Shown here piece after piece: positions 23,777-35,070 of a stretch of 64,000 nt of DNA; the stretch's first letter is position 1; the number at the start of each line of letters is the position of its first letter. The stretch lies in the NCBI RefSeq assembly GCF_008831285.2, contig NC_045143.1:15525151-15589150 (forward strand). The letters run 5' to 3'. This DNA is from Nymphaea colorata. Taxonomy: Eukaryota > Streptophyta > Magnoliopsida > Nymphaeales > Nymphaeaceae. Position numbers and translations under genes: made by a program. The notes under the pieces were generated by a model. It was not told the DNA's origin. It worked only from the letters and a program-made list of their open reading frames with translations, and did not search any database.

Positions 23777-23779
23777 TAA
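23777..23779. repeat. Right target-site duplication TAA
   Basis: Matches TAA at 21474-21476. Three base pairs alone is weak, but the position exactly at the TIR boundary supports it. Confidence 0.55.
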
Positions 23780-24400
23780 AGGTAGAGGTTATATATAATG
23801 CTCTTAATAAGGGACCGAGTCTTACCTGTTAGAAATATGACTCTATTGGTTCAAATGAAAGACTTTCCCTTATGAAAGTAAAAGTAAAGGCTGAAAAAAA
23901 AACTTTCCTTCATAAAATTATCCAAATACCCCTCTGGTAAAACGTGGGAACATGTCTTCCTATCTTTGCAGCATAACATAGAAAACCTCTTGGTTAAGGT
24001 ATGGTTGAAAATGCAAAATAATATATATTCTTCTTATCAATCAGCGTAGCTTTCTAACCATAATGACCTAGAGTATGATGAATGGATATTATACTTCCAA
24101 AATCTGTACGGACTGGTGAGCGGAGCAGATGATTGGATACACTCAAGTTTAACTGCAGCAGGTATTGAAGAGTGGAAAGCAAAAGCTCTGATTCAGAATT
24201 ATATTAAAGCTTAGCTGCCAAGAAGTAAAAGTTTGCAGTCGTAATGCGTTCTAAGGTAATTTTTTTTTTTCTTACTTTATCCATAAAAAGCGTTGATAAA
24301 ATTGGATCGGGCCAAAGCCGGTCCACTTTTAGCTAGCTCCAAGGTGCAGCCGAACACGACCGTTTACTACGGAACCCCAACTGGCCGCCAACGTCCACAA
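23780..24400. other. Upstream intergenic region of the main gene
   Basis: No coding sequence is supported here. The stretch lies between the transposon and the TATA-like box and presumably contains promoter-distal sequence of the gene that starts near 24.44 kb. Confidence 0.5.
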
Positions 24401-24407
24401 GCCCACC

Positions 24408-24415
24408 TTATAAAT
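24408..24415 (+). promoter_or_regulatory. TATA-like box
   Basis: TTATAAAT lies about 30 bp upstream of a pyrimidine-rich CTCTCCCC/TCTCTC stretch that resembles a plant transcription start region. Downstream is a leader with GAGAGAGAGA and no ATG before its splice donor. The function is inferred from position and composition. Confidence 0.5.
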
Positions 24416-24439
24416 TCCCATCACGTCTCCCTCTCTCCC

Positions 24440-25188
24440 CGTCTCCCCTTTTCTCTCAGTCAACTCTGTCGCCGCAGCGGCGTCTGTCGGCCAATCGAGA
24501 CAGACGAGAGAGAGAGACAGAGAGATTTTGAAAGATTCAACGGAACCCCTAGTCTGAACGCGTTTGATTCCCTCCACCAGAAGCTTCCGGCTACTGCAGC
24601 CTGCTTTCTAGAGAGGTAGCAGTTTTTTTTTTCCGTTTTCCATTTGAAATTTTTGGTCTTCTTCACAACTCGGGCTCAAATTTCTTTACTTGTCGAAGCC
24701 CGAAAGGAAAAGCGGACGAAGCAACTCTGTTGACTGAATTATGGGTCGGACTCGTTATATGCATTTCGTTTTCTTTGAAGCACTATTGAAAAAGAAAGTT
24801 CTTGTTCTTTTGATATATATGCTCTGAAATCGATCGAGAAACTTCACCGGAAAAAATCCAGATATTCCGAGAATCTTCTGTTTGAAATTTAAGCGTCGAG
24901 CGATTTGTCTTCGAAACTCGATTTTCCGTCTTTGATTTGAATTCCTAATGAAGAAAATTCGGGTCGATTTGCAGACAAATTCGTCCGATCGGGAGAATTT
25001 TTATCTCATCTAGCGATCCGTCAGGAGATATTAACTGAAGTCCTGATTTTCGCTTTCTCGATATAGCGAAGGAAAAGGGGAAATCGTTGAGGGAGATTCT
25101 GGAGACGAAGGAAACGACGACTCCTTTCCGGAAATCGAAGGTGTTCGATGACGAGAGTGCGGCCAGGGTAGGCTGGGGGAAGTGGAGG
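24440..25188 (+). other. 5' leader of the main gene, with a leader intron
   Basis: A first non-coding exon probably runs from about 24440 to 24615 and contains no ATG. It ends GAGAG|GTAGC, and a matching acceptor GATTTGCAG lies at 24966-24974, giving a 359-bp intron. The second exon starts at 24975. An in-frame TGA at 25036-25038 closes the main reading frame upstream, so without another splice the coding region must start after it. The transcription start is a guess from the TATA-like box. Confidence 0.5.
25148..25171 (+). promoter_or_regulatory. Upstream open reading frame (7 codons)
   Basis: The only ATG between the proposed leader acceptor and the proposed main start is at 25148. It is out of frame with the main coding sequence, reads seven codons (MTRVRPG) and stops at TAG 25169-25171, 17 bases before the main ATG. 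If the start at 25189 is right, this is a short uORF that could reduce or condition translation. It would be irrelevant if translation starts upstream by another route. Confidence 0.4.
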
Positions 25189-25582
25189 ATGCCGATGGAG
25201 AAGCCGGGCGTGGAGAACGTTAATGTGCTGGCGATCGAGTGCCTGAAAGGCAGCTCGAAGGCGGACGAATGGAACTGGGAGATGTTGCAGACGGGGGACA
25301 TCGTGGAGGAGTTGCGCATCGGGAGCTCGGCGTGTGCCAGGTCGCCGTTCAAGAGCGGACGCAGCGGCGTGCAGAAGCTGCTGCACACGGCCTTCAAGCG
25401 GAACGAGTCGTCCATAACCGTACGGGTGCGGAGGGGCCGTGACGAGTTCGTGGAGCTGCAGGCATGCATCGTCCCCAACGACGCCGCTGGGCGCAAGCAG
25501 TACATGCTCCGTTCCATCGACGACCCGAATTATGCCGTCGGCTTTGTCGATCGCACCGAGAGCGAGTGCTTCGAGCTCCAAG
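25189..25582 (+). CDS. Main gene, coding exon 1
   Basis: It opens at the first in-frame ATG (a second ATG follows two codons later at 25195) and ends CAA G|GTAAGC in phase 1. It encodes residues 1-131, including MLRSIDDPNYAVGFVDRTE near its end. The GC-rich sequence also opens long antisense frames, which are shadows. Confidence 0.7.
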
Positions 25583-28500
25583 GTAAGCCCTCTCTCTCTC
25601 TCTCTCTCTCTGTGGCTTCATCCTTCTTTTTTTTTATTTTATTTTTTTTTTTTTACCTCCTTTAGATTCTTCGGTTGGTGTTATATTTTCCGTTTCAACG
25701 TTTTTTGCCTTAGTCTACAATAGAATTTTTCAGATCCGCTATCTTTTTAGCAAGATTGCTATATGTGGGCCCGCATTCTGATTTTTTTATTTCAAAGCCG
25801 GACATTTTCTGAAGTTTTCACACAAGCTACATGTTGGCTGACGTCTGACAAACAAAGGCATGTTGCTTTGCGAAGCAGAAGATCTTTCTTTCGTTACAAA
25901 TTTTATATCATGCATTTTATATTTGAAGGTATTGTTTCTTCTTTATAATAAAAGGAACTGGTATTCCCCGACTTCTTCCAATCCAATCGAACTTTCAATT
26001 TGAAGGTAATGAATAATAGGGAAGGTAGGAATGTAAATAGGGAAGGTAGGAATGTAACTGGTAACACATCCAACTGATTTGACATCGCTTGATCAGTCAT
26101 ATGCGCATTTTGCACACAGGAAAATCAAATTACTTTGAATTTTTATATGCAATTGTCAAAAACTTGGCCCACAATTTTTCTTCGTTTTACCTTGAAATTT
26201 TTCTTAATGTTTTCCGTTCGTCTTCGGATGGCAGAGGCGCCATCGCGGAAAGCGCGTTTGGTAGGAGAAACGTATGTCCCTCAGCGCAGCAGCGCCTATG
26301 ATTTCCGGTGTGTGTGCAAGTCAACTTATGGACAAACGACTTGCTTTCCGTCAGGCAGAACACGTCGACGGCATTCGTTTCGTTGTCAAAAGTAACGCCG
26401 GCCGAAACCCATGGAGAAAAGCAAAAGAACGAAAGAGAGTTGCCACCCTATATTGGGGGGCGCCCCTGATGTCATTTAGTTTCCAGGTCAACCGTATAAT
26501 GGGTTAGTCGTGAATGGCGGAGCTGAAAATACAGATTAACTGGGATGAACCTGGTAGCAATCGATCTAAAGAGACGGATAGTAGAATGATGTTTGAAAGA
26601 TTTGGGGAGAATGTCGTTTAAATGACTTGGATTCCGAAAGGAAGGGCACAAAATTAAGGTCAAGGAACTATGAGGACGTTGCTTTCAGCTGCTGGTTTGG
26701 TCACAAAGATGACCATACGAACGCCGGAGTTGAATGTGGGTGGCAGGCCTGGCCAGCCGGGCGGTCTCGTCTGCTAGACGAGGCCGAGGTGCCTTAGCCG
26801 GCCGTGGTCAGTCCTGGCCACGTCGGCTGACATGCCTTGGCTGGGGTCTTACCATATAACCACTGGTTTTGATTCTCTCATGACTTTCAATTTTTGGTAT
26901 ACGAGTCGCTCGTAAGGTCTTGGGGCGTTTTCCTTTTCATTTGACTGTATCGTTTTGTAAGGGTAATTTCCTTGGGGAGGTTATTTGTTATGCCATAATT
27001 GTCATTTCACTGTTTAGGTGGAACGCTCAAACCACCTATTGTCAGGGGAACATTTAGACGATGGCATGCAAGGCTGGGCAATAGACTAGGTGCTCGATAG
27101 GTACTCCGTATGGGTTTGGGTTTGGGTTTGGGCTAACAAAATGCTTACCAAGCTGGTCTAATAACTTATTGCCGGTTCGGGTTGGCTCGAAAGGCTCAAT
27201 TCAACATAGTATGTTTTCTTAGTATTATTTTTTATTTTTATAAATGATATATACTTTATTATGATTATTACTTTATATTTAAAAAAATATATTTTTTTTC
27301 TAACCGGGCTAGGCTCGATCTAGCCCGGGCTCAGATTTTTGAATGTCGGGCTTGGGCTGTATCTTGACCCGAGCCAAACTCTTATTGGCCGAGCCAGACC
27401 GACCCGGCCCGATGCCCCCAAACTAGTGGAATTACGTAACACTAAAAGGGCTTTCCTAGTTTCCTTTTTCTTAAAGGCAATTTTTTCATTTTTTTTTTCC
27501 ATTTGATCATTTTGTGCTTCTTATTCAAGGCTTTCCTAGTTTCCTTTTTCTTGAAAGGCAGTTTTTTCATTTTTTTTATCAATTTGATCATTTTGTGCTT
27601 CTTATTCAAGTTAGTCAGACTGATAGCCTGATTGAATGGACTTTAATTTCCGGTTAGGTTGATAGTACTGTTTAGATAGCCACCGTGGAAATTTTATTGA
27701 GCTGTTCTACGCCGATCTGTCCTGTCCTAACGGTAATGAAGGAGCTAGAAAAATTGTCGTGAGACACTTTTTATATATATATATATATATATATTTAAAG
27801 ATGTCTATTTAGAAATAACAAAAATTTTAAAAGACTGATACAGTTAACAGTTGTGATACATCAAGAACGGATGACTCACCGTCAACCACGACGACGTCAT
27901 GAACCGTGGGATGATGTCATGGGAAGTGGTGGGCAAGCAACCAAGGGGATTGCTCTTAACTATTGACGTATCACTTAACCTGAACTTGTTGTTTCTACTA
28001 CTTGATCTGTTCGTGCTCAGTATCCATGGATTGAGCAAGCCATAGTGGCATTCCGGAGTGAAAGTTTATATGTAATGATTGAAGTTGTGCGCAGAAGCGG
28101 TTCGGGGGTTACCTCTACTAAACAACCTTTAACTTGAAACAGATACCGAATTTGAATCGGTCGCAAACCGGTTCAATTCGGTAGCCAATGCGAATTTTAT
28201 ATTATTTTTTACTATTTTATGATTTTTGTATTATCAACTAATTTTTATATAATTTTTATTATTTTCTACAATACATTTTTAAAATATTTTTTACTGACTC
28301 GCGAAAACTCAGCTTACTTATCGAATTGGCCGGTGCAGTCAATAACTGATTTAAACGAAATTTATAGTGCAATAAATTGATGAAAAGTTGCGATAACTAT
28401 GCCAGTCGGCTTTGAAAGCCCATTTTCGGTATTTGGAAAATACAAAAAAGTACCCATTATTTGATTAAATGTCATATTACTGTTCAATTTCTAAAATTAA

Positions 28501-31500
28501 CACGTAGGTGTACAATTTTGGAGAGTTTGGGACAAAACAACCTACTCGTAAAGAACAATAAATTTTTATGTAAAATAACAAAAACATCTCTTCAAAGACA
28601 AAATATTACTAATTGGCCAAGGATGAGCGGTTTTTTATGAAATGTGCTTTTGTCATTTTACATCAAAAGCTACTGTTTTTGTGAGATTTTCTTTTAAAAT
28701 TTGAGCGCATGTTTGTTAACTTTTAAAATATGAATCCTAATTTGTTATTTAACCAAATATTATGTACCCTTCGTAATTTGGATGACATTTTTTGTACGTG
28801 AATGGGACATGGTCAGGTGACCATTGAGTCCTAGAGGATACTATAGATAGTTAGTGCTCGAAATTGACTGGAATATACCTTGCACACGGACAATGACGTT
28901 AGGTGATTTGGTGTTTAAAGAATTCTAAGCTTTCAAATAAATAAAAATGATCAATCCGACTTTACAAAGTTTGTGATGCCTAAATTCTTCAACGTTTTAA
29001 TCTTTTAGATGCTTGGAATACCAGAATAAGCGAGGAGGTGCTTACTGGAGCCAAGTTTTCTGTCTCATAAAATTATGTTTTTTCAAATTTCAGGGGAGCC
29101 ATGTCCTCTGCCGCCGTTGGCTCCGTCTTTGCCGTGGCCTTTCCGGCTATTGATCATGACGAGAGAACGGCAGTAAGGGTGGACGTCTGGCCTGGCCGGC
29201 CCGGCCTGGCCCGATTGGGCTAGAAAATTTTTGGGCCCGGGTCGGTTCGGCTCGACTCGTTTAAGTTTAAAAAATATATATATTTTTTATTTTTTTTGTT
29301 TTAATAATATATATTTATTATTAATAAATATATTTTATATTTTTAAAAAAATTATAATTAAAAAAATTGTTTTTTTATTTTTAAACGCTCGGCCCGAATC
29401 GGGCCGGCCTTTACCGGGTCGAGCAGATTGAACCGGCCTTTACCGGCCCGATGCCCACCTTTAAAATTTAGAACGCCCTTTCACGCTTTCGAGCCTTAAA
29501 TCATGTCAAATAAGTAAGCTTAATAAAAAAAATTATAAGTTTTTAATTTTTTAAATTAAAAGGCGAATGTAGCTGCAAAGCGAAAGTTTCTTTATTTCTC
29601 ATATTAGTCAGCGCCAGTTGTAAAAGGAAAGCCGTCATCCGACCACCGTTTGCGGCCCCAGCCAATCAGTCGCTGACTTGTGGGGCTTGTGCGCTCATCT
29701 TCTCCTCCCATTTGGACCAATGAGCAGTGACGTGGATAGTTGGTCAGGACTCATTTGAATTGGCAGTTGACCAGATTATTGGGCTAATAACAAGTTGATT
29801 CATCGACTTGGCGAGGTCACTCGTAGATTTAGTTGAGTTTTAAAATAACTATATTGTAAATCATTGTAGCTGAATGGAGCGAATTAGGATCGACTCAGAC
29901 CGAGTCAAGGATGAGTGGAGCCAAGTTCCATCGAGTTACGGGTGAGTCAGGGCTCGTGATTGGATTTTTTAACAATCCAAACTGGCTAGAACGGTTCCAT
30001 TTCCGCGAGTTTGCCGAGTTAAACAGCATGGATGGCTGAGCAACTTTGTACTTGCTAGACAGCGGGTGCAAATAATCGTCATGGGCGGCATTATGGAGCA
30101 GATCACACGGTCTGTCAGAACACATTCTTTTTTTGTGGTTTGGAACGACACCACGGGAAGGTTGGTCAAATGCCCTTTTTGAGGCTTACGTCACCTGGCA
30201 CATCTGACAGGGCGTGCATGTATGTGTGTATATATCTAATTTCAGCTAGAAACAATTATAGGTTTTGAGGTGGTGTTTGATGATAGAGCGTTCTTTCTAA
30301 AACATATATTCCTAGACGTATCATTTGATTTAAAAATTACAATCACATCATATTTTTGGTATAAAAACATGGTATATTTAAAATATGTCCTTTATGAATA
30401 TATCTCAAGAATGCAATATTCTTCTTCTTGAACACCATTTAGGATCTGACAACAACTTGCGTCATGTCTTGGTTTGACGTTTTATTTTAGTGTGTTCACG
30501 ATCACTTTTTGAGAAGCTTCGTGTCCTGGCTCGGGTGTTCTCCCGCTTCCCTTTTTAAGTTTATAAATCTTTTAGTCCAGCCATCATAAAAAAAAAGTAG
30601 TATGAGTTGTTTATCAGATTAAAAAGACACTTTCACCCTTAATTATACGTCGACGCATCAAACTCATCGCCAGAAGTTCACTAAACTTGCTGTGTGGTTT
30701 CTATTTTCATTCCAAGCACAAAGACCTAGAAAGCACCAAAATTATCGTTTCGGATTGTAAGAATACCACTTCATAAACTGAAAATTCTTAAATGAATAGT
30801 AATTGTTGTAATTTATATATTATAGTTATAGACAGAAAGGGCACGAGTTCTATCTTGGCACTTAGTTTTCCCATCGTCTCTGTGATTAGGTTTTCATGGG
30901 AAAAGGACTCAGCTTCTTTCCCTTCTTTTCTATATGTCCAAATCCAAGCTTGGCAGTTTCAGAAACAAAAACTGTTCAAAAAATGAAAGTGAGAGGTCGA
31001 GCATGTTAGTACGGACACAGCACTCAGCTTCTTTGGCTTTTGCTTATTCACGAAATTATTTTGTTACTTATGGTTGGGTATGGAAGATTGCACGATACTG
31101 CGCATACATTTACACTAATATAATTGCTTAGGAAAAAGAAGAGAAAGATAATTTGGGGCATTTAATGGTTGATCACACCAAATGAGAAAAAGTAACGTTT
31201 TGCTAGAAAATGGCTGTTTGCAGGCACGAGGAGCACAAGAGTGGTGACTGCACTGTGCACGGCACAGCTGAAGGACGGGTACGTGTCATATGCATGGGAG
31301 AAGATGATGAGGGACTACCTGCCCATCCCAAATTCCAGCTGTTTCCTCTCCCTCCTCGTCCTTCCTAGCGCCCCTGACCGCGTAGCTGCGCACTACAACG
31401 ACCTCGACGACACTCTCGCCAGGGCCAACGCCTGGCTGGTTGCTGCCCAGGCCTCCGGTGTCCCAATCGTCTTTATGAACGTACAGACCGAGCCGCTGCT

Positions 31501-34500
31501 GACAAAGGTAATACTTTAATATAAGCTGCATGGTTAGCTATGAATTCTAAACTTGTTGGTTGGGTTAATTTCATTCCGCCCTCACACCCACGCACCTACA
31601 CACATATACGCCGGTAGGAACATACACATATATATACATACATGTACATGGGTAGGAATACATGCACACACACATGTATACACGGGTAGGAAGAACATTC
31701 CTTTATGAATGCATCAATAGTAATCTTGCTAATTGATGCTGAGATTAAAAAAGAAAAAAAAAGAGATGTATAATGCTAAATGGTTAAGATGTCCTTCTTC
31801 TGCTTCTCTTCCTTTTGTTCCCCAGCCATATTAAGTGTAGATAAAATCAGTGTCTAAAATTCCTGATGGATATAGTGTGGATATAATTTTGTAAAGTGAA
31901 AAAACTAATAGACTGGCTTTTCTTCTTTTTCTTACCCCTATAAATTAAGATATACCACATTCATTCATACAATTGAATTCATGAAAATAAAAAAGATAGG
32001 CTCAAGCAGCCGCATTGGATGGCCACACATATATATATATGTATGTATATAAATTTCGGTTGTACCTATTCAATTTATTGAATGAGGTACGGGGCGGTGA
32101 ATCTCGCTAATGGTTTAGAAGAAATTGGTCATATGCAGTTCACTTTTCTTTTATATAAATATAATGAATGGCAAACGTCTACTTTAACTTGCAATCTTAG
32201 TTAATCATAATATTTACATTTTTCTGAAAATGTTTCCGATAATTAATCCATCCACATGTAGACGACCTGTACGTGTTTGGAACTGTAACATTAAAAATAA
32301 ATCATGAAAATCCAGTGTCCAAATCAGATTTTTTTATAAATGAACTTGTGGTCAGATTCTACAAATCCACTTGTGGGGCTTCAACTTGTGAGGGCCATTA
32401 GGTTGTGCATAAAAGGCTAATTTAATCGGTAGGTCCATTGGTCAAACCTTTTCTTTTGGGTTGTACCATTTTTCAGTGGTCAAACCTATTGTTTTGGGTT
32501 GTACCCTTTTGAAGAAGAGTTTTAACGGCTTACGATGGTCAATTTTTAAATTATTCTTTTCTCATTGATTTCAAGCTCATTTTTTTCTTTTTTTTTAATA
32601 TTTAAATCATAGTCACAAATAATGTCTTAAGTTTTAAATGGCGAGATTTTTCTTGGATATAAATACGACGAGCTTGAAAAAACGAAAAAAAGGGGTCTTA
32701 CCATGTCTCAGTGTCTACATATCAGCAGAGTCCTGTATGTTGCCATGGTAATTACTAATTGAAGATCCGCTGTTCTTGTTGCTGGCAGATCTCGGGGGAG
32801 AGAGCATCTTCAACTGTAAATGCGGGATCTCTGTCTGAGCTATCCAATGTCGCCAATGCTGGACTTTATGGGTTTGAAGATTACCATGGAGTAGACATTG
32901 GAGTAGTCAGATCTGTCAGGTTATGGTATGCGCCTGTTGCTGGAGAGCTGCCTGTGGAGCTTGAGCTAAAGGATGCAGATGGGAGGCTGGGTTTCGCAAT
33001 TAGCCGCACAGAGGAGGTATATTTCTGACTCTGCTTTTGTATCCATAGGAGCATTAATTGAGTACTGTTGAAACAGGGTTGATTATTTTTCTTGGTTTCA
33101 TTAAGATAGTTGATTCAGTTATTTGATAAATTGTATGTTAGTTGCATAGGTTTTCCTATTGCTATTGGACAATTCAGCAATCATCTTCACTTCCTCAACA
33201 CCATTTTGGATGATATGTAACTGCAGTTGAACTTTCTCAGGAAGAAATAATCAGGGAAGAACACAGTTCTGCAATTCTCCTTGAACTGGGTGCTGTCTTC
33301 ATCATTCTATATGCTTGTCATGAACAGTTCGTAATACCTCAGCATTCTACGCATGCACCAAGAAAATTGCCGCCTTGAATTCTTTCTAATATTTTCGTCT
33401 CAAATTATTTTATTTCCCAGAAAGTCTTTCGGTGAAGAAGTATTGCTCGTCTGTACATGCTTGTTTCTAGAAAAATCTCTACAATAACCAATAGAAAGCC
33501 AGGGGTTCAAGTTGCATGAGAAGTTACTGTTGCTCTTCATGCCAGTTGCATGCTTTATGCATTACAGTACTAGAATTGTCTACGAGGCAGATGTATACTT
33601 CTCTCTTCTGCGTTGTGAGATATTAGGCTATCTACATTTATCGATTAGGGTATCTGGCCAATCTGTATGTCTCATAATTCTCGACCACTTCTTATGATGT
33701 GCGCAAGACATGCATTCTGTGTGCCACTGTCATTAACAAGGAAGACATCATGAATCACAGATGAAGGGATCTACCCATGTAGTAAGATATTAAAATCACT
33801 TCGGGGTCGTTTCTCAAATGTAACACAATATTACTGTCCCAAGTTTCTGCTTTTAAAAGTGGAAGAGATTTATGGAACACTTCTGCTCTATTTTTTGGGA
33901 CAAATTTATGGGACATTAGCATATTGTTACCATTGGGAAACAGCCGCTTAGGTCGGTAATAGACACTTTTTACAAGAAAACAGGCAGAATAGTTTTAATT
34001 ATCGACAAGAAGCAGGTGAAACTTGTGAAATCTCAACTGTTTGTTTATCAGGAGACTTGTGAAAAAATCCGTCTATTTATCGCCAGGCAGGGCGTTCTCA
34101 CGGCTTCAAATTACTATTAATTATGTGCCGTCTTCTCCAGGGTTTCATCTACATATCCTCAGTAATGGATGTTGATGGAGATCACCAGTCCGCATCACAG
34201 AGAGCAGGACTTAATTCCCTATACAGAGCTGCGTCGGAAGCATCAAAGCTCCTCGTAGTTTCAAGAGTAGCCAACGAGAAGGTTCTTCCATGGATGGTTT
34301 CCTCTTCCGGTGCAATTCGGTGCTATGACACAGTCTCTCTTAGCCAGAAACTCTCGTTGCACCGACACGCGCTGAAGCCCATCCTCATCCATGTCTTCCT
34401 TTGGGACCGAAACTGCGCCAGAAGTGCTGGTGTATCTCATGCTAAGCGACCACCACCATCAGTACCGCCATCGCCACCACCGGCATCATCACCAACAGCT

Positions 34501-34653
34501 GCTGTAACGCCGCAACCGGCATTTACGCCGGAACTCCGGCCATCCTCCACACATTCTGACGAGCATGGAGGCATGAGAATCAGCAGAGACACGGCTGGGG
34601 AGTTCTCGTTCAGGCTTGAAGATTTGTCGTTGGCTGGAAATAACTGGGTTTGA
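25189..34653 (+). CDS. Conserved plant protein of unknown function, four coding exons (about 472 aa)
   Basis: Exons are 25189-25582, 31224-31507, 32789-33016 and 34141-34653, joined at CAAG|GTAAGC, AAG|GTAATA and GAG|GTATAT donors and CAG acceptors (intron phases 1, 0, 0). The sum is 1,419 nt, an exact multiple of three. Exons are GC-richer than their introns. I do not recognise a named family. Visible features are a basic patch near residues 50-70, a central block with VVTALCTAQLKDGYVSYAWE and long amphipathic segments, and a PDZ-like stretch across the exon 3/4 junction (RLGFAISR then GFIYISSV, then RAGL). A hydrophobic block near residue 380 (PILIHVFLW) and a proline-rich tail (about 405-433) follow. 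There is no signal peptide or clear membrane helix, so a soluble intracellular protein is likely. The start is uncertain: the frame stays open 50 codons upstream (25039-25188) with coding-like composition but no ATG. Confidence 0.75.
27071..27422. mobile_element. GGCC-rich non-autonomous element in intron 1
   Basis: The left end AAGGCTGGGCA and the right end TGCCCCCAAA resemble inverted repeats, and both subterminal regions are rich in GGGTTTGGG / GGCCCGG motifs around an AT-rich core. The style matches the element at 29174-29464 and the SmB-carrying element at 44971-46020. No target duplication is visible, so boundaries are approximate. Confidence 0.45.
27449..27610. repeat. 80-bp tandem direct duplication
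   Basis: GGCTTTCCTAGTTTCCTTTT and the following sequence through CTTCTTATTCAA at 27449-27528 are repeated with a few changes at 27529-27610. Confidence 0.9.
29174..29464. mobile_element. GGCC-rich non-autonomous element in intron 1
   Basis: The left end TAAGGGTGGACGTC and the right end, which reads TAAAGGTGGGCATC when reverse-complemented, form an imperfect inverted repeat. Inside are GGCCGGCCCGG-type subterminal motifs on both sides of an AT-only core. Length is about 290 bp with no coding capacity. I could not find an exact 8-bp duplication. Confidence 0.6.
31224..31507 (+). CDS. Main gene, coding exon 2
   Basis: It follows TTTGCAG in phase 1 and ends ACA AAG|GTAATA in phase 0. It encodes the conserved-looking VVTALCTAQLK region and a long helical stretch with LARANAWLVAAQASGVPIVF. 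A competing acceptor eight bases downstream would shift the frame and is unlikely. Confidence 0.8.
32789..33016 (+). CDS. Main gene, coding exon 3
   Basis: It runs from GGCAG|ATCTCG to GAGGAG|GTATAT, phase 0 at both ends, and encodes 76 residues, including YHGVDIGVVRSVRLWYAPV and the first strand of the PDZ-like stretch (RLGFAISR). Confidence 0.85.
34141..34653 (+). CDS. Main gene, coding exon 4 and stop
   Basis: It follows TTCTCCAG and starts GGT TTC ATC, continuing the PDZ-like stretch. It contains SKLLVVSRVANEKVLPWMV, a hydrophobic PILIHVFLW block, a proline/alanine/threonine-rich linker, and a short C-terminal tail ending in TGA at 34651-34653. Confidence 0.85.
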   Translation, partial: GFIYISSVMDVDGDHQSASQRAGLNSLYRAASEASKLLVVSRVANEKVLPWMVSSSGAIRCYDTVSLSQKLSLHRHALKPILIHVFLWDRNCARSAGVSHAKRPPPSVPPSPPPASSPTAAVTPQPAFTPELRPSSTHSDEHGGMRISRDTAGEFSFRLEDLSLAGNNWV

Positions 34654-35070
34654 GCTGATCTCTAGCTCTTTCCTTCTCTCTTCTCAGTTGTTACAGGGCA
34701 TTCCACCACGAAACTCTACCTAAGGCTCAGTCATCGGCATGAAAGTGCTTTGACTTCAGATATGCCCTCTTGGCACATCTTTGGTTCTCAGCACGGAATA
34801 AGTAACAGATGATAACACCTTTGGCAGTGAACATGGGCGTTTCCTTTTATGATCAGTACAGAATAAAGTCAAGAGGGGCATTAGCCTTCTTCTACCCTTT
34901 CATGTACTCGACTGAGAGCCCGCGAACATTTTGGCAATTTGCCTTTCCAGTTTTGTACATAGCACGACTGCGTTGTCATACTCTGTCCTGTCAAAATATG
35001 AACTTCCGTGAAGCATTTGGCTTTAAAGAAGGAAAAAGGATTGCCAGCTTGGTGAGCTATTGTGTTTAAT
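34654..35070 (+). other. 3' UTR region of the main gene
   Basis: No further coding sequence is supported. AATAAA at 34862-34867 lies about 210 bp after the stop codon and is a plausible polyadenylation signal. An 86-codon plus-strand frame at 34809-35069 overlaps it and is probably chance. Confidence 0.5.
34862..34867 (+). terminator. Candidate polyadenylation signal AATAAA
   Basis: A canonical AATAAA lies about 210 bp downstream of the main gene's stop codon. Plant signals are degenerate, so the true site could differ. Confidence 0.4.

Larger units (their letters stand above)
25583..31223 (+). other. Intron 1 of the main gene (5.6 kb), transposon-rich
   Basis: GTAAGC at the donor and TTTGCAG at the acceptor join CAA|G to GC|ACG, giving Q-G-T-R-S-T-R-V-V with the frame preserved. 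The intron contains a GC-rich segment at about 26740-26860, a GGCC-rich element at about 27071-27422, an 80-bp tandem duplication, an AT-rich element flanked by CCGGTTCAATTCGG-type ends at about 28125-28380, and a second GGCC-rich element at about 29174-29464. Confidence 0.7.

Noticed and set aside
24949-25014. ATG at 24949 as the main gene's start
   Set aside because: Its frame ends in TAG after 21 codons, and no phase-compatible splice from it into the exon 1 frame is evident. It probably lies mostly in the leader intron.
25021-25581. Two long minus-strand open frames opposite coding exon 1 of the main gene
   Set aside because: They are shadows of the GC-rich exon. The plus strand has matching splice phases and downstream exons.
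29094-29172. Possible exon in intron 1 of the main gene (after TTTCAG, before GTAAGG)
   Set aside because: It needs an odd acceptor for the next exon to keep frame. Joining the exon ending at 25582 directly to 31224 uses canonical sites and keeps the frame without it, and the putative donor lies at the edge of a transposon.
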